Source of the DNA: Firm-04 sp045627405
GTDB lineage: Bacteria; Bacillota; Clostridia; Oscillospirales; Ruminococcaceae
DNA: 64,000 nucleotides
Assembly (NCBI GenBank): GCA_045627405.1
Contig: JAZQNP010000040.1
Coordinates: 23,357 to 87,356 of the forward strand
Direction: 5' to 3'
The notes beneath the pieces are model-generated. The model made no database searches. It was not told the DNA's origin and saw only the letters and a program-made list of their open reading frames with translations. Shown here one piece after another: positions 51,341-61,109 of this stretch. Within the stretch, counting starts at the first letter, position 1; every line of letters starts with the position of its first letter. The position numbers and the translations under genes were made by a program.

Positions 51341-52586
51341 TTTCAGTGATTTTGTACTGTTCTGCCTGTTTCTGCCGCTTGACATCCACCAGTACATCGA
51401 CCAGTGTGCCGGACGCGGTGAATTCCTCTGAAAACAATTTTCCTTCCTCCCGCAGAATTTGCAGAAATCCGCCGTCAGAATAGGGGATGCAAAGGCGCAT
51501 TCGTTTTGCAGTCTGCGGCAGGCTGTGCATGATTGCAGTCAGAAGCTCCGGAACGCCCTCACCGCTCTTTGCACTGATCCAGACTGTATCCGTTTCGTTT
51601 TGTTTTGGAATATCCACAAGATCCGCCTTGTTCAGCACATGCACCTGCGGGATTTCCGCGCAGCCCAGATCGTTGAGCAGATCCTGTGTGACCTGCATGC
51701 GTTCACGCACATCCGGCTCCGATGCATCCAGCACATGCAGAATGAGGTCTGCCTGTGCGGTCTCTTCCAGCGTGGATCGAAAAGCCTCGACAAGATGATG
51801 CGGCAGGCGGCGGATCAGCCCGACCGTATCCGAGAGCAGCACGGTTCTGCCGTCCGGGAGCGTCAGGGCGCGGGCAGTGACATCCAGAGTCGCAAAGAGC
51901 TTGTTTTCTGCGAGGACACCCGCATCTGTCAGCAGATTGAACAGCGTTGATTTTCCGGCATTGGTATACCCGACGATTGCCGCCGTCAGTACGCCGTCTT
52001 TTTTGCGGCGGTTTCCGATGAATTTGCGGTGTTTTTCCATTTCGCGCAGAGACTGTTTCAGTGCCGTGATGCGTTCTCTGATATGTCTGCGGTCAGTTTC
52101 CAGCTTGGTTTCGCCGGGACCTCTTGTGCCGATGCCGCCGCCCAGACGCGACAGAGCCGTGCCGCTGCCGGTCAGTCTGGTCAGGCGGTATTGATACTGT
52201 GCAAGGGAAACCTGCACCTTGCCTTCCGCAGTTCTGGCTCTTCCCGCAAAAATATCCAGAATCAGCATGGTGCGGTCGATAACCTTACAGTCAGTCAGAT
52301 CGGTGATATTGCGCAGCTGCATGCCGGTCAGCTCGGTATCAAAGATGAGCATATCGGCTTCCAGACCTTTTGCCAGTTCTGCAATTTCCTCCAATTTTCC
52401 TTTTCCGATGCAGGTTGCAGCTTCCGGAGCCTGCCGGGACTGTATCACCGTGCGAAGAACGGTACAGCCTGCGGTGTCTGCAAGGGATGCCAGTTCTTCG
52501 ATGGAGCCTTCTGCATCATATTCGCCTGTATCCAGCCCGACTAAGATACATTTGGGCTGTGCTTCGTTCTGTTCAATCTCGTACAT
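51336..52586 (-). CDS. hflX: ribosome-associated GTPase HflX
   Basis: The 416-residue protein has the HflX N-terminal domain (DTELTGMQLRNITDLTDCKV, about residues 79-98), the Gly-rich GGGIGTRGPGETKLETDRR linker and a GTPase domain with GYTNAGKST, DTVGLIRRLPH, NKAD and a SAK-like ISAKSGEG motif. HflX splits stalled 70S ribosomes under stress. GAGG lies 9 bases before the ATG. It is separated from GtrA downstream on the same strand order by a terminator at 52676-52706, so it is its own unit. Confidence 0.96.
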   Translation of the reverse strand: MYEIEQNEAQPKCILVGLDTGEYDAEGSIEELASLADTAGCTVLRTVIQSRQAPEAATCIGKGKLEEIAELAKGLEADMLIFDTELTGMQLRNITDLTDCKVIDRTMLILDIFAGRARTAEGKVQVSLAQYQYRLTRLTGSGTALSRLGGGIGTRGPGETKLETDRRHIRERITALKQSLREMEKHRKFIGNRRKKDGVLTAAIVGYTNAGKSTLFNLLTDAGVLAENKLFATLDVTARALTLPDGRTVLLSDTVGLIRRLPHHLVEAFRSTLEETAQADLILHVLDASEPDVRERMQVTQDLLNDLGCAEIPQVHVLNKADLVDIPKQNETDTVWISAKSGEGVPELLTAIMHSLPQTAKRMRLCIPYSDGGFLQILREEGKLFSEEFTASGTLVDVLVDVKRQKQAEQYKITEN

Positions 52587-52675
52587 GGAATCGCCTCATT
52601 TCTGTGTCGAAAATGTTCTTTGCTGCTGTGCATATTCTATCATAATCCCGTGATGCTGTCAAGGGGAATAAAACA

Positions 52676-52706
52676 GCGCACACGCTGCATATCGCTTCGT
52701 GTGCGC
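52676..52706 (-). terminator. terminator after gtrA-like gene
   Basis: GCGCACACG (52676-52684) pairs with CGTGTGCGC (52698-52706); the minus strand continues TGTTTTATT. Confidence 0.8.
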
Positions 52707-52716
52707 CGATTTTATG

Positions 52717-53211
52717 TCAGGTGTTCTCCTCTTTTTTCGGGGAGTAGAGCAGGAATTTTCTTGCAAAGAAATTCCAGAAAAAGGCAATCGCCGTAGAAAC
52801 AATCTTGCCGAGAATCTGGTATGCGGCGGTTTTGTCCGCAAGCCAGAGTTCAAAGCCCTTGGTGATGCCTGCCGTCAGCAGCAGACCGACCAGACCGATT
52901 GCTGCAAATCCGAGAAACTCTGCAAATTTGTTCTTCACCTTAGAATTCTTAAAGATCCAGAACCGGCTCAGAACAAAGTTGACAATCAGACCGATAACAA
53001 AGGAGATGACATTCGCGGCAACCGCATGACTGTCATGGAACACAAAGTGGAACAGCAGATACGATGCGCCCCAATCCGCGACTGTTGCGATGCCGCCGAC
53101 GAAGCAATACCGGAAAAACTGAATCAGCGTATTCTCGGTATCCCCGACGAACAGCTTGCCGAATTGTTTTGTGCGGCAGATTTCTTTGATCTCGCTGAAC
53201 GCACTGTTCAT
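52717..53211 (-). CDS. GtrA-family membrane protein
   Basis: The 164-residue protein has four membrane segments and the GtrA pattern FFRYCFVGGIATVADWGASY, NVISFVIGLIVNFVLSRFWIF and FFWNFFARKFLLY. GtrA proteins are thought to flip or help flip lipid-linked sugars across the membrane. Its ATG overlaps the stop of the upstream flavoprotein (ATGA at 53211-53208), so it is translationally coupled. With that flavoprotein and the GT-C-like gene it suggests a cell-surface glycan pathway. Confidence 0.92.
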   Translation of the reverse strand: MNSAFSEIKEICRTKQFGKLFVGDTENTLIQFFRYCFVGGIATVADWGASYLLFHFVFHDSHAVAANVISFVIGLIVNFVLSRFWIFKNSKVKNKFAEFLGFAAIGLVGLLLTAGITKGFELWLADKTAAYQILGKIVSTAIAFFWNFFARKFLLYSPKKEENT

Positions 53212-54758
53212 GCTTTCTTCTCCTCGTGATATTCCTTTTCGGTGTTGACGTTCCAGATGTTGGATTTATCCGTTTTACCGCTGCGGATGTTGTCAACCGC
53301 TTCAAATGCCGTCGCCATGGAGTGATCCATATTATTATAGCGGTGCTGTCCGTTTCTGCCGATGCAGCTCAGATTGGTGAACTGATCGACATATGCAGTC
53401 AGCTTGTCAATCTCGGCATAGGTATCAAAGTATGCCGGATATGCTTTTTTGATCTTCTCGCGATGGCTGTCCAGCACGTCACTTTCATCATTGATGACGC
53501 CCATCTTGATCAGCTCTTTGATCGCGCCTCTGACGCATGCTTCCTCGGAGAGATTCCAGAACTTGTCTCCCTCGGCGCAGAAATATTCCAGACCGATCCA
53601 GACCGTGTTTTCCGGATCCTCAACCATATACGGCGACCAGTTATTGAAAATCTGGATACGACCGAGCTTTACGCCGGTGTCCTGTACATAAATCCAGCAG
53701 TCCGGAACGATATTGCCCAGTGTCGGGATTTCCGTTTCGTTTTTGAGGTTCAGCTTGTTGACCAGCAGACCGACCGTGACAAAATCGCGGTAGGGCAGAC
53801 CCTCAGCAATTTTTATGATCTCAGCGGGAACATCGTTCATGCCGACCACCAGATCACGCAGCGGCATAGAGGACAGGAAGAGATCGCCTTCAACGGTTTC
53901 CCCGTTTGAGAGGGTGATACTAAGGATCTTGCCGGTGCCGTCTGTGTTGATTTTCTCAACCTTAGACTGCATCCGGATCTCGCCGCCGAGCGATTTCACT
54001 GTTTCAGCGACGGTCTCCCAGAGCTGACCCGGACCGAATTTCGGATAATAGAATTCCTCAATCAGCGAGGTTTCGACCTGCTTCTGATCCTTTTTGGATT
54101 TTTTGGTCAGCATGTCTTTCAGCACGGCGCGGATGGAAAGCCCCTTGACGCGCTGTGAACCCCAGTCAGCGGAGATTTCACGCGGATGTCTGCCCCAGAG
54201 CTTTTCGGTATATCCCTCAAAGAACATGGAATAGAGCTTTTTGCCGAAGCGGTTGATATAGAAGTTTTCCAGCGAGGTTTCCGGCAGCTTGCGCACGCTT
54301 GCGCCGAGATAGCTGAATCCGGCTTCCATCGTGGTCTTGAAGCCCATGTTTTTGATGGTTTCCATTTTCATGGAGATCGGATAATCGAAAAACTTCTTTT
54401 TATAGTAAATGCGGGAAACGCGCTGACGCACCAGCATAACGCGGTCGGTTTGTTCGGGATCGGGACCGCCCTCAGCCAGCTTCTTTTTGCGTTTCAGCTT
54501 TATATCGTCGAATGACGGCTTACCCTGACGCGGCATCATTTCCTGCCACCAGTTCATAACGCGGTCGTCCTTGGAAAAGAAGCGGTGTCCGCCGATGTCC
54601 ATACGGTTTCCGTGATAGCGAACGGTCTGAGAGATGCCGCCGATGACATCCGTTTCTTCCAGCACAGTGACTTCAAACGCGCCGTCCTGCGCTTTCAGAA
54701 GCTCATATGCTGCGGTCAGTCCTGCCGGACCCGCACCGATGATGACTACTTTTTTCAT
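53208..54758 (-). CDS. FAD-dependent oxidoreductase of the UDP-galactopyranose mutase-like group
   Basis: The 516-residue flavoprotein has an N-terminal dinucleotide fold (VVIIGAGPAGLTAAYELLKA, residues 4-23), VTVLEETDVIGGISQTV and MDIGGHRFFSKDDRV, the substrate-domain segment FYINRFGKKLYSMFFEGYTE and a C-terminal FAD segment GRNGQHRYNNMDHSM. It belongs to the amine-oxidase/protoporphyrinogen-oxidase-like superfamily, in the branch often found beside GtrA and glycosyltransferases and annotated as UDP-galactopyranose mutase-like. The exact reaction cannot be read. It starts 39 bases after the GT-C-like gene. Confidence 0.85.
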   Translation of the reverse strand: MKKVVIIGAGPAGLTAAYELLKAQDGAFEVTVLEETDVIGGISQTVRYHGNRMDIGGHRFFSKDDRVMNWWQEMMPRQGKPSFDDIKLKRKKKLAEGGPDPEQTDRVMLVRQRVSRIYYKKKFFDYPISMKMETIKNMGFKTTMEAGFSYLGASVRKLPETSLENFYINRFGKKLYSMFFEGYTEKLWGRHPREISADWGSQRVKGLSIRAVLKDMLTKKSKKDQKQVETSLIEEFYYPKFGPGQLWETVAETVKSLGGEIRMQSKVEKINTDGTGKILSITLSNGETVEGDLFLSSMPLRDLVVGMNDVPAEIIKIAEGLPYRDFVTVGLLVNKLNLKNETEIPTLGNIVPDCWIYVQDTGVKLGRIQIFNNWSPYMVEDPENTVWIGLEYFCAEGDKFWNLSEEACVRGAIKELIKMGVINDESDVLDSHREKIKKAYPAYFDTYAEIDKLTAYVDQFTNLSCIGRNGQHRYNNMDHSMATAFEAVDNIRSGKTDKSNIWNVNTEKEYHEEKKA

Positions 54759-54797
54759 GTGATTTGGGTTTCCTTTCTGTATTACTCTTACTCTTAC

Positions 54798-57248
54798 TCA
54801 CCGCCAGAACTGTATCAGGTTTTTCACCGTATCATACAGATTTGGGCAGCAATTACTAAGATTACCGTTTGTCAGTTCGAGTTCCAGCAGCCAGACGATT
54901 GCGAACGTGGCGGCTGCAACGCCGACAGTCAGGATATAGCGGAATTTGCTTGGAGCTTTCTGATTGGCATAGAGGATTGTGAGGATACTGCCGATTGTCA
55001 GAAGCGGCAGGAAATCAGCAGTGTACCGCTGAATGATACCGCCCATGCAGAAATCGAGCCAAGCCATGCACACGGCTCCCGCAAAGCAAATAATCAGAAA
55101 TGCGTTCTTCTGCAGAGCTGTGATGTTTCCGGTCAGAGTGTCAGCATCCTTTTTGCGGGTGATTCCGTAAGGGATGAACAGTGTGCCGAGCAGCAGCAGC
55201 GGATAGACAAACGCACCGATGCAGGGAGCTGCATAGAGCATTTTGCCGGAGTTAGAAAAGTCATAGAAATTGACTTCAAAGTATGGGAAGGTATTCAGCG
55301 CACGCGGCATCAGGAAGAAGTAGTTTCCGATGGCTTCCGGAAGCAGATTGAGGTTCAGGGTATTCGCGTGAACATCGCTGACCGTCAGCTGATAGGCTGC
55401 GCCGAAATCCAGCGGAGAACCAAACCGCGCGTTGTTGTACCAGAACACGCTTATGAGACCTGCGAACAGCGGAACCGCAAAACAGGCAGCACTGCCAAGA
55501 CGGAGTACGAGCGATTCTTTTTTGCGGAGGAGAACGCCGAGAAACAGCGGGAGCAGAACTGCCGCGCCCGCAGACATAGTCGGGCGGGAGCCGGCACAGA
55601 GTGCCAGTGCAAGACCGCTGCCGGCAAAGCAGATGAAACGGGTCACGGTTTTCTTTGTGCCGCAGGCTGTCAGTCCGAGCCAGATGCTCATCAACAGCCA
55701 GCACATACCGGCTGTCACGGCGAGATTATAGCTGTTTCCGACATTCAGCAGGGAGTACAGACCGACTGTGCCTGCCGAAACGGGGAGCATACAGACGAAC
55801 AGCAGCAGATTTGCTTTCGGGAACATCCGTCTGACCGCTTCATGCAGAAGCAGACAGAGGAATAAAAGCGCGAAGATGCCGAAAAATGCGTTTGCATACG
55901 GCACCGTCGGAATTTTGCCGGTCATCCAGAAAATCGGGAAATACAGCGTCACAACCGGAACGATACCGAAATAGGAATAATATTTTCCGTCTTTATATGC
56001 AAAATCCCATTTATAATCCACGCCCGCTTCTTCGCGTTCCGAGCGGTCGTAGACGTTGTTCAGCGTTTCCAGCGCAGGATCCGGAATGATGTTCAGATCG
56101 ACTCTGCCGTGATACAGCGCATCAAAAGCCTGAACGTAGGGATTTTCGCCGCTGTAATTATAATCCGGATCATATTCAATCAGCTTATGATCGGGTGTCA
56201 TGAAGCAGAAAGCGGAGAGTACCGTCAGTGCAGTGGCAGCATAGACCAGTACATCCCGCAGCATCGTCTGATCGGAAACGGTGCAGCGATAGAGCTTGAA
56301 TTCGCACACCAGAATGCAGACGGCACAGATGCTGAGCAGCAGAATGAACCGCAGCAGCGAGAAATGAAACGGCAGTGCGCTGACAGCGCGTACCGAGGTA
56401 ACAGTAATCGGTTGGGAGATGTTGGAAAACGAAAGCATGAAAGAATACAGCTTTTCATAAGGTGTAAATGAGACGGAATAGCTGTCCTTGCCGTAGGTGT
56501 AATCCTGACGGACGGTATAATAGCTTTTGCTTCTGTTGCCGTCCATCATCCATGCGGAGACGAAAAACCGTTCCTGCTTGCTGCTGTCTTCCCGTTCGAT
56601 TTTCAGGATCAGACCGTTAGTCCCGTCCGGCAGTGTGTTAAACTTCAATGAGCCGGACCCGGTGATCTCATAGCAATCTTCTTTTGTTGTAATCGAACCG
56701 TCCGTGACAAGGGTTTCCATTTTGATGATCTCGTCCGTTTTTCCGGTTGTCATACTTTTCCAGTTGAACACGAGGGTTTCTGCTGCAAGCAGAATCAGAG
56801 CCGCGGCAGAGATGCGGCGGACGGCGTTTGCCATTTGTTTGTGCGGGGTAAAGAGCCGCAGATAGTGATAGACATAAGGAAGAATCACACAAATCAGCAA
56901 TGCAATGAAAGAGAGTGTTCTGCTGTCGTGGAACATCAGAAACTGTGCGATGCAGCTGCAAATCAGCAGCACAGCACTTTCTGCCGCAGCGGTCGGGAGC
57001 AGCATCCGCAGGTATGCAGAAAATGTTTGTTTGGAGTCGGTGCTTTCCTGTTCCTGCGCAGTTGTATCAATTGTTTCCGGTGTGTCGGGCGTTTCGGATG
57101 TATCAAGTGTTTCCGGTGTGTCAAGTGTTTCAGGTGTGTCGGGCGTTTCAGATACAACGGGCGTATTGCGGTTTGCCCGATTCTGAAAGGCGGATGCGGC
57201 AAACAGTGCGCCCAGAAAGGGAAGCAGCACAGAGAGCAGGAGTATCAT
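54798..57248 (-). CDS. large GT-C-like membrane protein with an N-terminal hexapeptide repeat
   Basis: The 816-residue protein has a first membrane segment (residues 1-20), a short repetitive acidic stretch (about 30-62, units like DTPETL), then about a dozen further membrane segments. A periplasmic-type loop lies near 185-300. A stretch with ALYHGRVDLNIIP, YKWDFAYKDGKYYSYFGIVP and YFPIFWMTGKIP resembles polytopic glycosyltransferases of the GT-C type, which use lipid-linked sugar donors; the resemblance is general and no catalytic Asp pair is assigned. It heads the three-gene unit with the flavoprotein and GtrA. GGAGG precedes the ATG. Confidence 0.75.
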   Translation of the reverse strand: MILLLSVLLPFLGALFAASAFQNRANRNTPVVSETPDTPETLDTPETLDTSETPDTPETIDTTAQEQESTDSKQTFSAYLRMLLPTAAAESAVLLICSCIAQFLMFHDSRTLSFIALLICVILPYVYHYLRLFTPHKQMANAVRRISAAALILLAAETLVFNWKSMTTGKTDEIIKMETLVTDGSITTKEDCYEITGSGSLKFNTLPDGTNGLILKIEREDSSKQERFFVSAWMMDGNRSKSYYTVRQDYTYGKDSYSVSFTPYEKLYSFMLSFSNISQPITVTSVRAVSALPFHFSLLRFILLLSICAVCILVCEFKLYRCTVSDQTMLRDVLVYAATALTVLSAFCFMTPDHKLIEYDPDYNYSGENPYVQAFDALYHGRVDLNIIPDPALETLNNVYDRSEREEAGVDYKWDFAYKDGKYYSYFGIVPVVTLYFPIFWMTGKIPTVPYANAFFGIFALLFLCLLLHEAVRRMFPKANLLLFVCMLPVSAGTVGLYSLLNVGNSYNLAVTAGMCWLLMSIWLGLTACGTKKTVTRFICFAGSGLALALCAGSRPTMSAGAAVLLPLFLGVLLRKKESLVLRLGSAACFAVPLFAGLISVFWYNNARFGSPLDFGAAYQLTVSDVHANTLNLNLLPEAIGNYFFLMPRALNTFPYFEVNFYDFSNSGKMLYAAPCIGAFVYPLLLLGTLFIPYGITRKKDADTLTGNITALQKNAFLIICFAGAVCMAWLDFCMGGIIQRYTADFLPLLTIGSILTILYANQKAPSKFRYILTVGVAAATFAIVWLLELELTNGNLSNCCPNLYDTVKNLIQFWR
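57073..57154 (-). repeat. 18-base tandem repeat in the GT-C-like gene
   Basis: About four and a half units of 18 bases (plus-strand form starting GTTTCCGGTGTGTCGGGC, with variants) encode hexapeptides PDTPET, LDTPET, LDTSET and PDTPET. Confidence 0.85.
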
Positions 57249-57372
57249 AAAAAACCTCCGAGATCAAAATTGCTGACAGCAATATGGAATATGTCACCGG
57301 TAATGTGTGATAAAAATGAATTCGTAAAAAACAAGAAGTTACTGACAGGAGAGCAGCCTTTCGTGCAGAGAA
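57249..57372. other. short gap with a 15-base palindrome
   Basis: The gap between the AraC stop and the GT-C start contains ATTGCTGACAGCAAT at 57269-57283, close to the GT-C ribosome site, a possible operator. No clear promoter or terminator is seen. Confidence 0.35.
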
Positions 57373-58194
57373 TCAGTCCGCAGGGAGATCGGCTTCATCT
57401 TGCTTGGTTGTTTCGCGTTTGCGGTACTGCACGGGAGTGATGCCGAAGGTCTTGCCGAACAGTTTAATCAGGTAGGCGGTGTTCGGGTAGCCGATCAGGC
57501 AGCCGATGTCCTTGACGGAGAGATCGGTGCTTTTCAGCAGCTCGGCAGCCTTGTCCATGCGGCTTTTGATCAGATCCTGACTGATGCTGATCCCGAATGT
57601 CTCGGAATAGAGATGCTGAAACCGTGAACGGCTCAGCGAAAGCTCCTTTGCCATATCATCAATCGTATAGTTTCTGCCCGGCCAGCGGTAAATGGACTCC
57701 CGGATCCACATGAGCTTTTCAAAGTACATCTGCTCGGACACCTTGGTGGCATCCGCCTGCGCGGCTGTTTTCTCGTGCAGTTTATAGATCAGCAGACGAA
57801 AATAGAGATCAACCGCTTCTGTGCGATGCAGGTTTGCGGAATACTGCTCATAGCACATATTCCGGATCATTGCAGAAATATCTGCGACATCCGAAAGAGT
57901 AACCGGTGTATTCAGCGGAATTTCCAGCTCCTGCATCAAAGCGAGCTCGATGTCGTCCGGACCGAAGTGCATCCAGTCGTCGCAGTATTCACAGCCGTCG
58001 GCGCGGTAATACTGCGGGAAATCGGGTGTAAAGATGATGAAGCTGTTTTTGGGGATTTTCCGTTCCGTGCCGCCGATGCGAAAAACAGACGGCGTTTTCA
58101 TAATCAGAAATAGCCAGTCTCCCGCACCGTTCGGCCGGTCGATCACAAAATCCGGCGTATGCTTGTGATGATAGCCGATTTCGTCCATTCGCAT
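57373..58194 (-). CDS. AraC-family transcriptional regulator
   Basis: The roughly 273-residue protein has an N-terminal cupin-like sensing domain (GGTERKIPKNSFIIFTPDFP, QYYRADGCEYCDDWMHF) and a C-terminal double helix-turn-helix (YTIDDMAKELSLSRSRFQHL and DIGCLIGYPNTAYLIKLFGK, with the final FGITPVQYRK). I prefer the ATG at 58194, 8 bases after GAGG; GTG 58203 overlaps that site. It is divergent from adhE, with promoters back to back in 58223-58368, so adhE and the following genes are likely targets, which is inference. Confidence 0.9.
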   Translation of the reverse strand: MRMDEIGYHHKHTPDFVIDRPNGAGDWLFLIMKTPSVFRIGGTERKIPKNSFIIFTPDFPQYYRADGCEYCDDWMHFGPDDIELALMQELEIPLNTPVTLSDVADISAMIRNMCYEQYSANLHRTEAVDLYFRLLIYKLHEKTAAQADATKVSEQMYFEKLMWIRESIYRWPGRNYTIDDMAKELSLSRSRFQHLYSETFGISISQDLIKSRMDKAAELLKSTDLSVKDIGCLIGYPNTAYLIKLFGKTFGITPVQYRKRETTKQDEADLPAD

Positions 58195-58222
58195 CCTGCT
58201 CACCTCACTTCAAATCATACCT

Positions 58223-58251
58223 ATTATAACATATTGCGCGCTTGTTGTCAA
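58223..58251 (-). promoter_or_regulatory. promoter of the AraC-type regulator
   Basis: Minus-strand TTGACA (58246-58251) and TATAAT (58223-58228) are 17 bases apart, a perfect consensus. Confidence 0.8.
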
Positions 58252-58339
58252 TGCGGTTTTTGATTTCTGCCGAATCTTGTTGTGCGATATGAATAAAGCG
58301 CGGTGCGAAAAGGTAAAATAAAATAGTCAGGGAAAATCC

Positions 58340-58368
58340 TTGCAAAAAATGGAAGAATGTGGTATGAT
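58340..58368 (+). promoter_or_regulatory. promoter of adhE
   Basis: TTGCAA (58340-58345) and TATGAT (58363-58368) are 17 bases apart, about 50 bases before the start codon. Confidence 0.75.
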
Positions 58369-58419
58369 AGGGATAAGAATCAGGCATCTATGCGATGCCG
58401 GACAGGAGGTTCGATTAGA

Positions 58420-61092
58420 ATGGAGATCAAAGATCGTGCAGTTGTGGACAGTGTGGAAGCACTGGAAGCAGAGCTGAAACGCGTCAAAGCAGCACAGCAG
58501 GTGTTTGCTTCGTACACGCAGGAGGAGGTTGACAAGATCTTTCTTGCTGCCGCTTCTGCCGCAAACAAAGCACGGATTTCGCTGGCAAAGCTTGCGGTTG
58601 AAGAAACCGGCATGGGCGTTGTCGAGGACAAGGTCATCAAGAACAACTACGCATCCGAATATATTTACAACGCTTACAAAGCGGTCAAGACCTGTGGCGT
58701 GATCGAAGAGGACACGGCATACGGTATGCAGAAAATCGCAGAGCCGATCGGTGTCATTGCGGCTGTCATCCCGACAACCAACCCGACATCGACCGCGATC
58801 TTCAAGTGCCTGATCGCGCTCAAAACCCGCAATGCCATTATCATCAGCCCGCATCCGCGTGCAAAGAAGAGCACCATTGCGGCGGCACAGATCGTGCTGG
58901 ATGCTGCTGTTGCAGCAGGCGCGCCGGAGGGCATCATCTCATGGATCGACCAGCCGAGCCTTGATATGACCAATACCGTCATGAAAGAGGCGGATATTAT
59001 TCTTGCAACGGGCGGTCCCGGCATGGTGCATGCAGCATATTCCAGCGGTAAGCCGGCTGTCGGCGTCGGCGCGGGCAATACCCCTGCAATCATCGACAAA
59101 ACCGCAAATCTTGTGCTGGCGGTCAATTCGATCATTCATTCCAAGACCTTTGATAACGGCATGATCTGTGCGTCGGAGCAGTCTGTCATCGTGCATAAGG
59201 CTGTCTACGATGCCGTGAAGCAGGAGTTTGCAGAGCGCGGATGCTATTTCCTGACATCTGAGGAAACTGAAAAGGTCAGAAAAACGATTCTGATTAACGG
59301 CGCGCTGAATGCAAAGATCGTCGGACAGAGTGCGTTCCGGATTGCGGAGCTTGCCGGTGTGACAGTCGCTGAGGGGACGAAAATTCTGATCGGTGAGGTC
59401 GAGAGCGTAGACATCTCCGAGGAATTTGCGCATGAAAAGCTCTCTCCGGTTCTTGCGATGTACCGCGCCGAGGATATTGAGGATGCTTTCTCCAAGGCGG
59501 AGCAGCTCATTGCAGACGGCGGCTACGGTCATACAGCTTCCATTTATCTCAATGAGACGACGGAAACGGAGATCCTGAGCGAATTTGCAGAGCGCATGAA
59601 GACCTGCCGCATTCTTGTCAATACGCCTTCTTCCCACGGCGGCATCGGTGATCTCTACAACTTCAAGCTGACACCGTCCCTGACGCTCGGCTGCGGTTCG
59701 TGGGGCGGCAATTCCGTCAGTGAAAATGTCGGCGTCAAGCATCTGCTCAATATCAAGACCGTTGCGGTAAGGAGAGAGAATATGCTGTGGTTCAGAGCTC
59801 CTGAGAAAGTATATATCAAGAAGGGCTGTCTGCCGGTCGCGCTCGATGAGCTGAAAACCGTGATGGGCAAAAAACGCGCATTTATCGTCACCGACAGCTT
59901 CCTCTACAAAAACGGATTTACCAAGCCGATTACGGATAAGCTCGATGAAATCGGCATTCAGCATACCACATTCTTTGATGTGGAGCCGGATCCGACGCTT
60001 GCGAGCGCAGAAGCGGGTGCCGCACAGATGACTTCGTTCCAGCCGGACGTGATCATTGCCCTCGGCGGCGGTTCTGCGATGGACGCAGCAAAGATCATGT
60101 GGGTGCTGTATGAGCATCCGGAAGCGGATTTCAAGGACATGGCAATGCGCTTTATCGACATCCGCAAGAGAGTGTATACGTTCCCGAAGATGGGCGAAAA
60201 GGCGTATTTTATCGCAGTTCCGACCTCTGCCGGCACCGGTTCTGAGGTGACGCCGTTTGCTGTCATTACCGATCAGCGCGACGGCGTGAAGTACCCGCTT
60301 GCTGACTATGAACTGCTCCCGAATATGGCGATTGTCGATGCGGATATGCACATGACCGCGCCGAAGGGTCTGACTGCCGCATCCGGTATTGACGCGGTCA
60401 CGCACTGTCTGGAAGCTTACGCTTCCGTCATGGCAACCGATTATACCGACGGTCTTGCGATTCAGTCGCTGAAATCCATCTTCACCTATCTGCCCCGTGC
60501 CTACGAGAACGGCAGCGATGCCAAAGCGCGTGAAAAGATGGCAAATGCCGCAACGATGGCGGGTATGGCTTTTGCGAATGCGTTTCTCGGCGTGTGTCAC
60601 TCGATGGCGCATAAGCTCGGTGCCTATCATCACATTGCACACGGCATTGCCAACGCACTGCTGATTGAAGAGGTCATCCGCTACAACGCCGCCGAAGCAC
60701 CGGCGAAAATGGGTACCTTCTCGCAGTATGATCATCCGCATACACTGGCGCGCTATGCTGAGGTTGCGGACGCGCTCGGTCTCGGCGGCAGCACCGATAC
60801 CGAGAAGATGGAAGCCCTGATTGCAGCTGTCAATACGCTGAAAGAGCAGATCGGCATTAAAAAGACGATCGCGGACTACGGCGTGGACGAGAAGACGTTC
60901 CTTGCATCGCTGGATGAAATGAGCGAGGCTGCTTTCGATGACCAGTGTACCGGTGCGAACCCGCGCTATCCGTTGATCTCCGAAATCAAGGAGATGTATC
61001 TGCGTGCATATTACGGTGACGGACACTTTGTTGAAAAGGAGATGCCGCCCGTCCCGAAGACCCGCAAGAAGAGAACGGCAAAAAAGGCATAA
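58420..61092 (+). CDS. adhE: bifunctional acetaldehyde-CoA / alcohol dehydrogenase
   Basis: The 890-residue enzyme reduces acetyl-CoA to ethanol, regenerating two NAD+. The N-terminal aldehyde dehydrogenase half (about 1-440) has the catalytic Cys near residue 250 (NGMICASEQS). The C-terminal iron-dependent alcohol dehydrogenase half (about 455-870) has GGGSAMDAAKIMW, PTSAGTGSEVTPFAV and the metal-binding HSMAHKLGAYHHIAHG. A short basic tail (KTRKKRTAKKA) extends beyond the usual end. AdhE often forms spirosome filaments. The ATG at 58420 follows GGAGG. An APH-like kinase and pflB follow on the same strand. Confidence 0.97.
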   Translation: MEIKDRAVVDSVEALEAELKRVKAAQQVFASYTQEEVDKIFLAAASAANKARISLAKLAVEETGMGVVEDKVIKNNYASEYIYNAYKAVKTCGVIEEDTAYGMQKIAEPIGVIAAVIPTTNPTSTAIFKCLIALKTRNAIIISPHPRAKKSTIAAAQIVLDAAVAAGAPEGIISWIDQPSLDMTNTVMKEADIILATGGPGMVHAAYSSGKPAVGVGAGNTPAIIDKTANLVLAVNSIIHSKTFDNGMICASEQSVIVHKAVYDAVKQEFAERGCYFLTSEETEKVRKTILINGALNAKIVGQSAFRIAELAGVTVAEGTKILIGEVESVDISEEFAHEKLSPVLAMYRAEDIEDAFSKAEQLIADGGYGHTASIYLNETTETEILSEFAERMKTCRILVNTPSSHGGIGDLYNFKLTPSLTLGCGSWGGNSVSENVGVKHLLNIKTVAVRRENMLWFRAPEKVYIKKGCLPVALDELKTVMGKKRAFIVTDSFLYKNGFTKPITDKLDEIGIQHTTFFDVEPDPTLASAEAGAAQMTSFQPDVIIALGGGSAMDAAKIMWVLYEHPEADFKDMAMRFIDIRKRVYTFPKMGEKAYFIAVPTSAGTGSEVTPFAVITDQRDGVKYPLADYELLPNMAIVDADMHMTAPKGLTAASGIDAVTHCLEAYASVMATDYTDGLAIQSLKSIFTYLPRAYENGSDAKAREKMANAATMAGMAFANAFLGVCHSMAHKLGAYHHIAHGIANALLIEEVIRYNAAEAPAKMGTFSQYDHPHTLARYAEVADALGLGGSTDTEKMEALIAAVNTLKEQIGIKKTIADYGVDEKTFLASLDEMSEAAFDDQCTGANPRYPLISEIKEMYLRAYYGDGHFVEKEMPPVPKTRKKRTAKKA

Positions 61093-61109
61093 TGTGAGGA
61101 GGGCGTATC

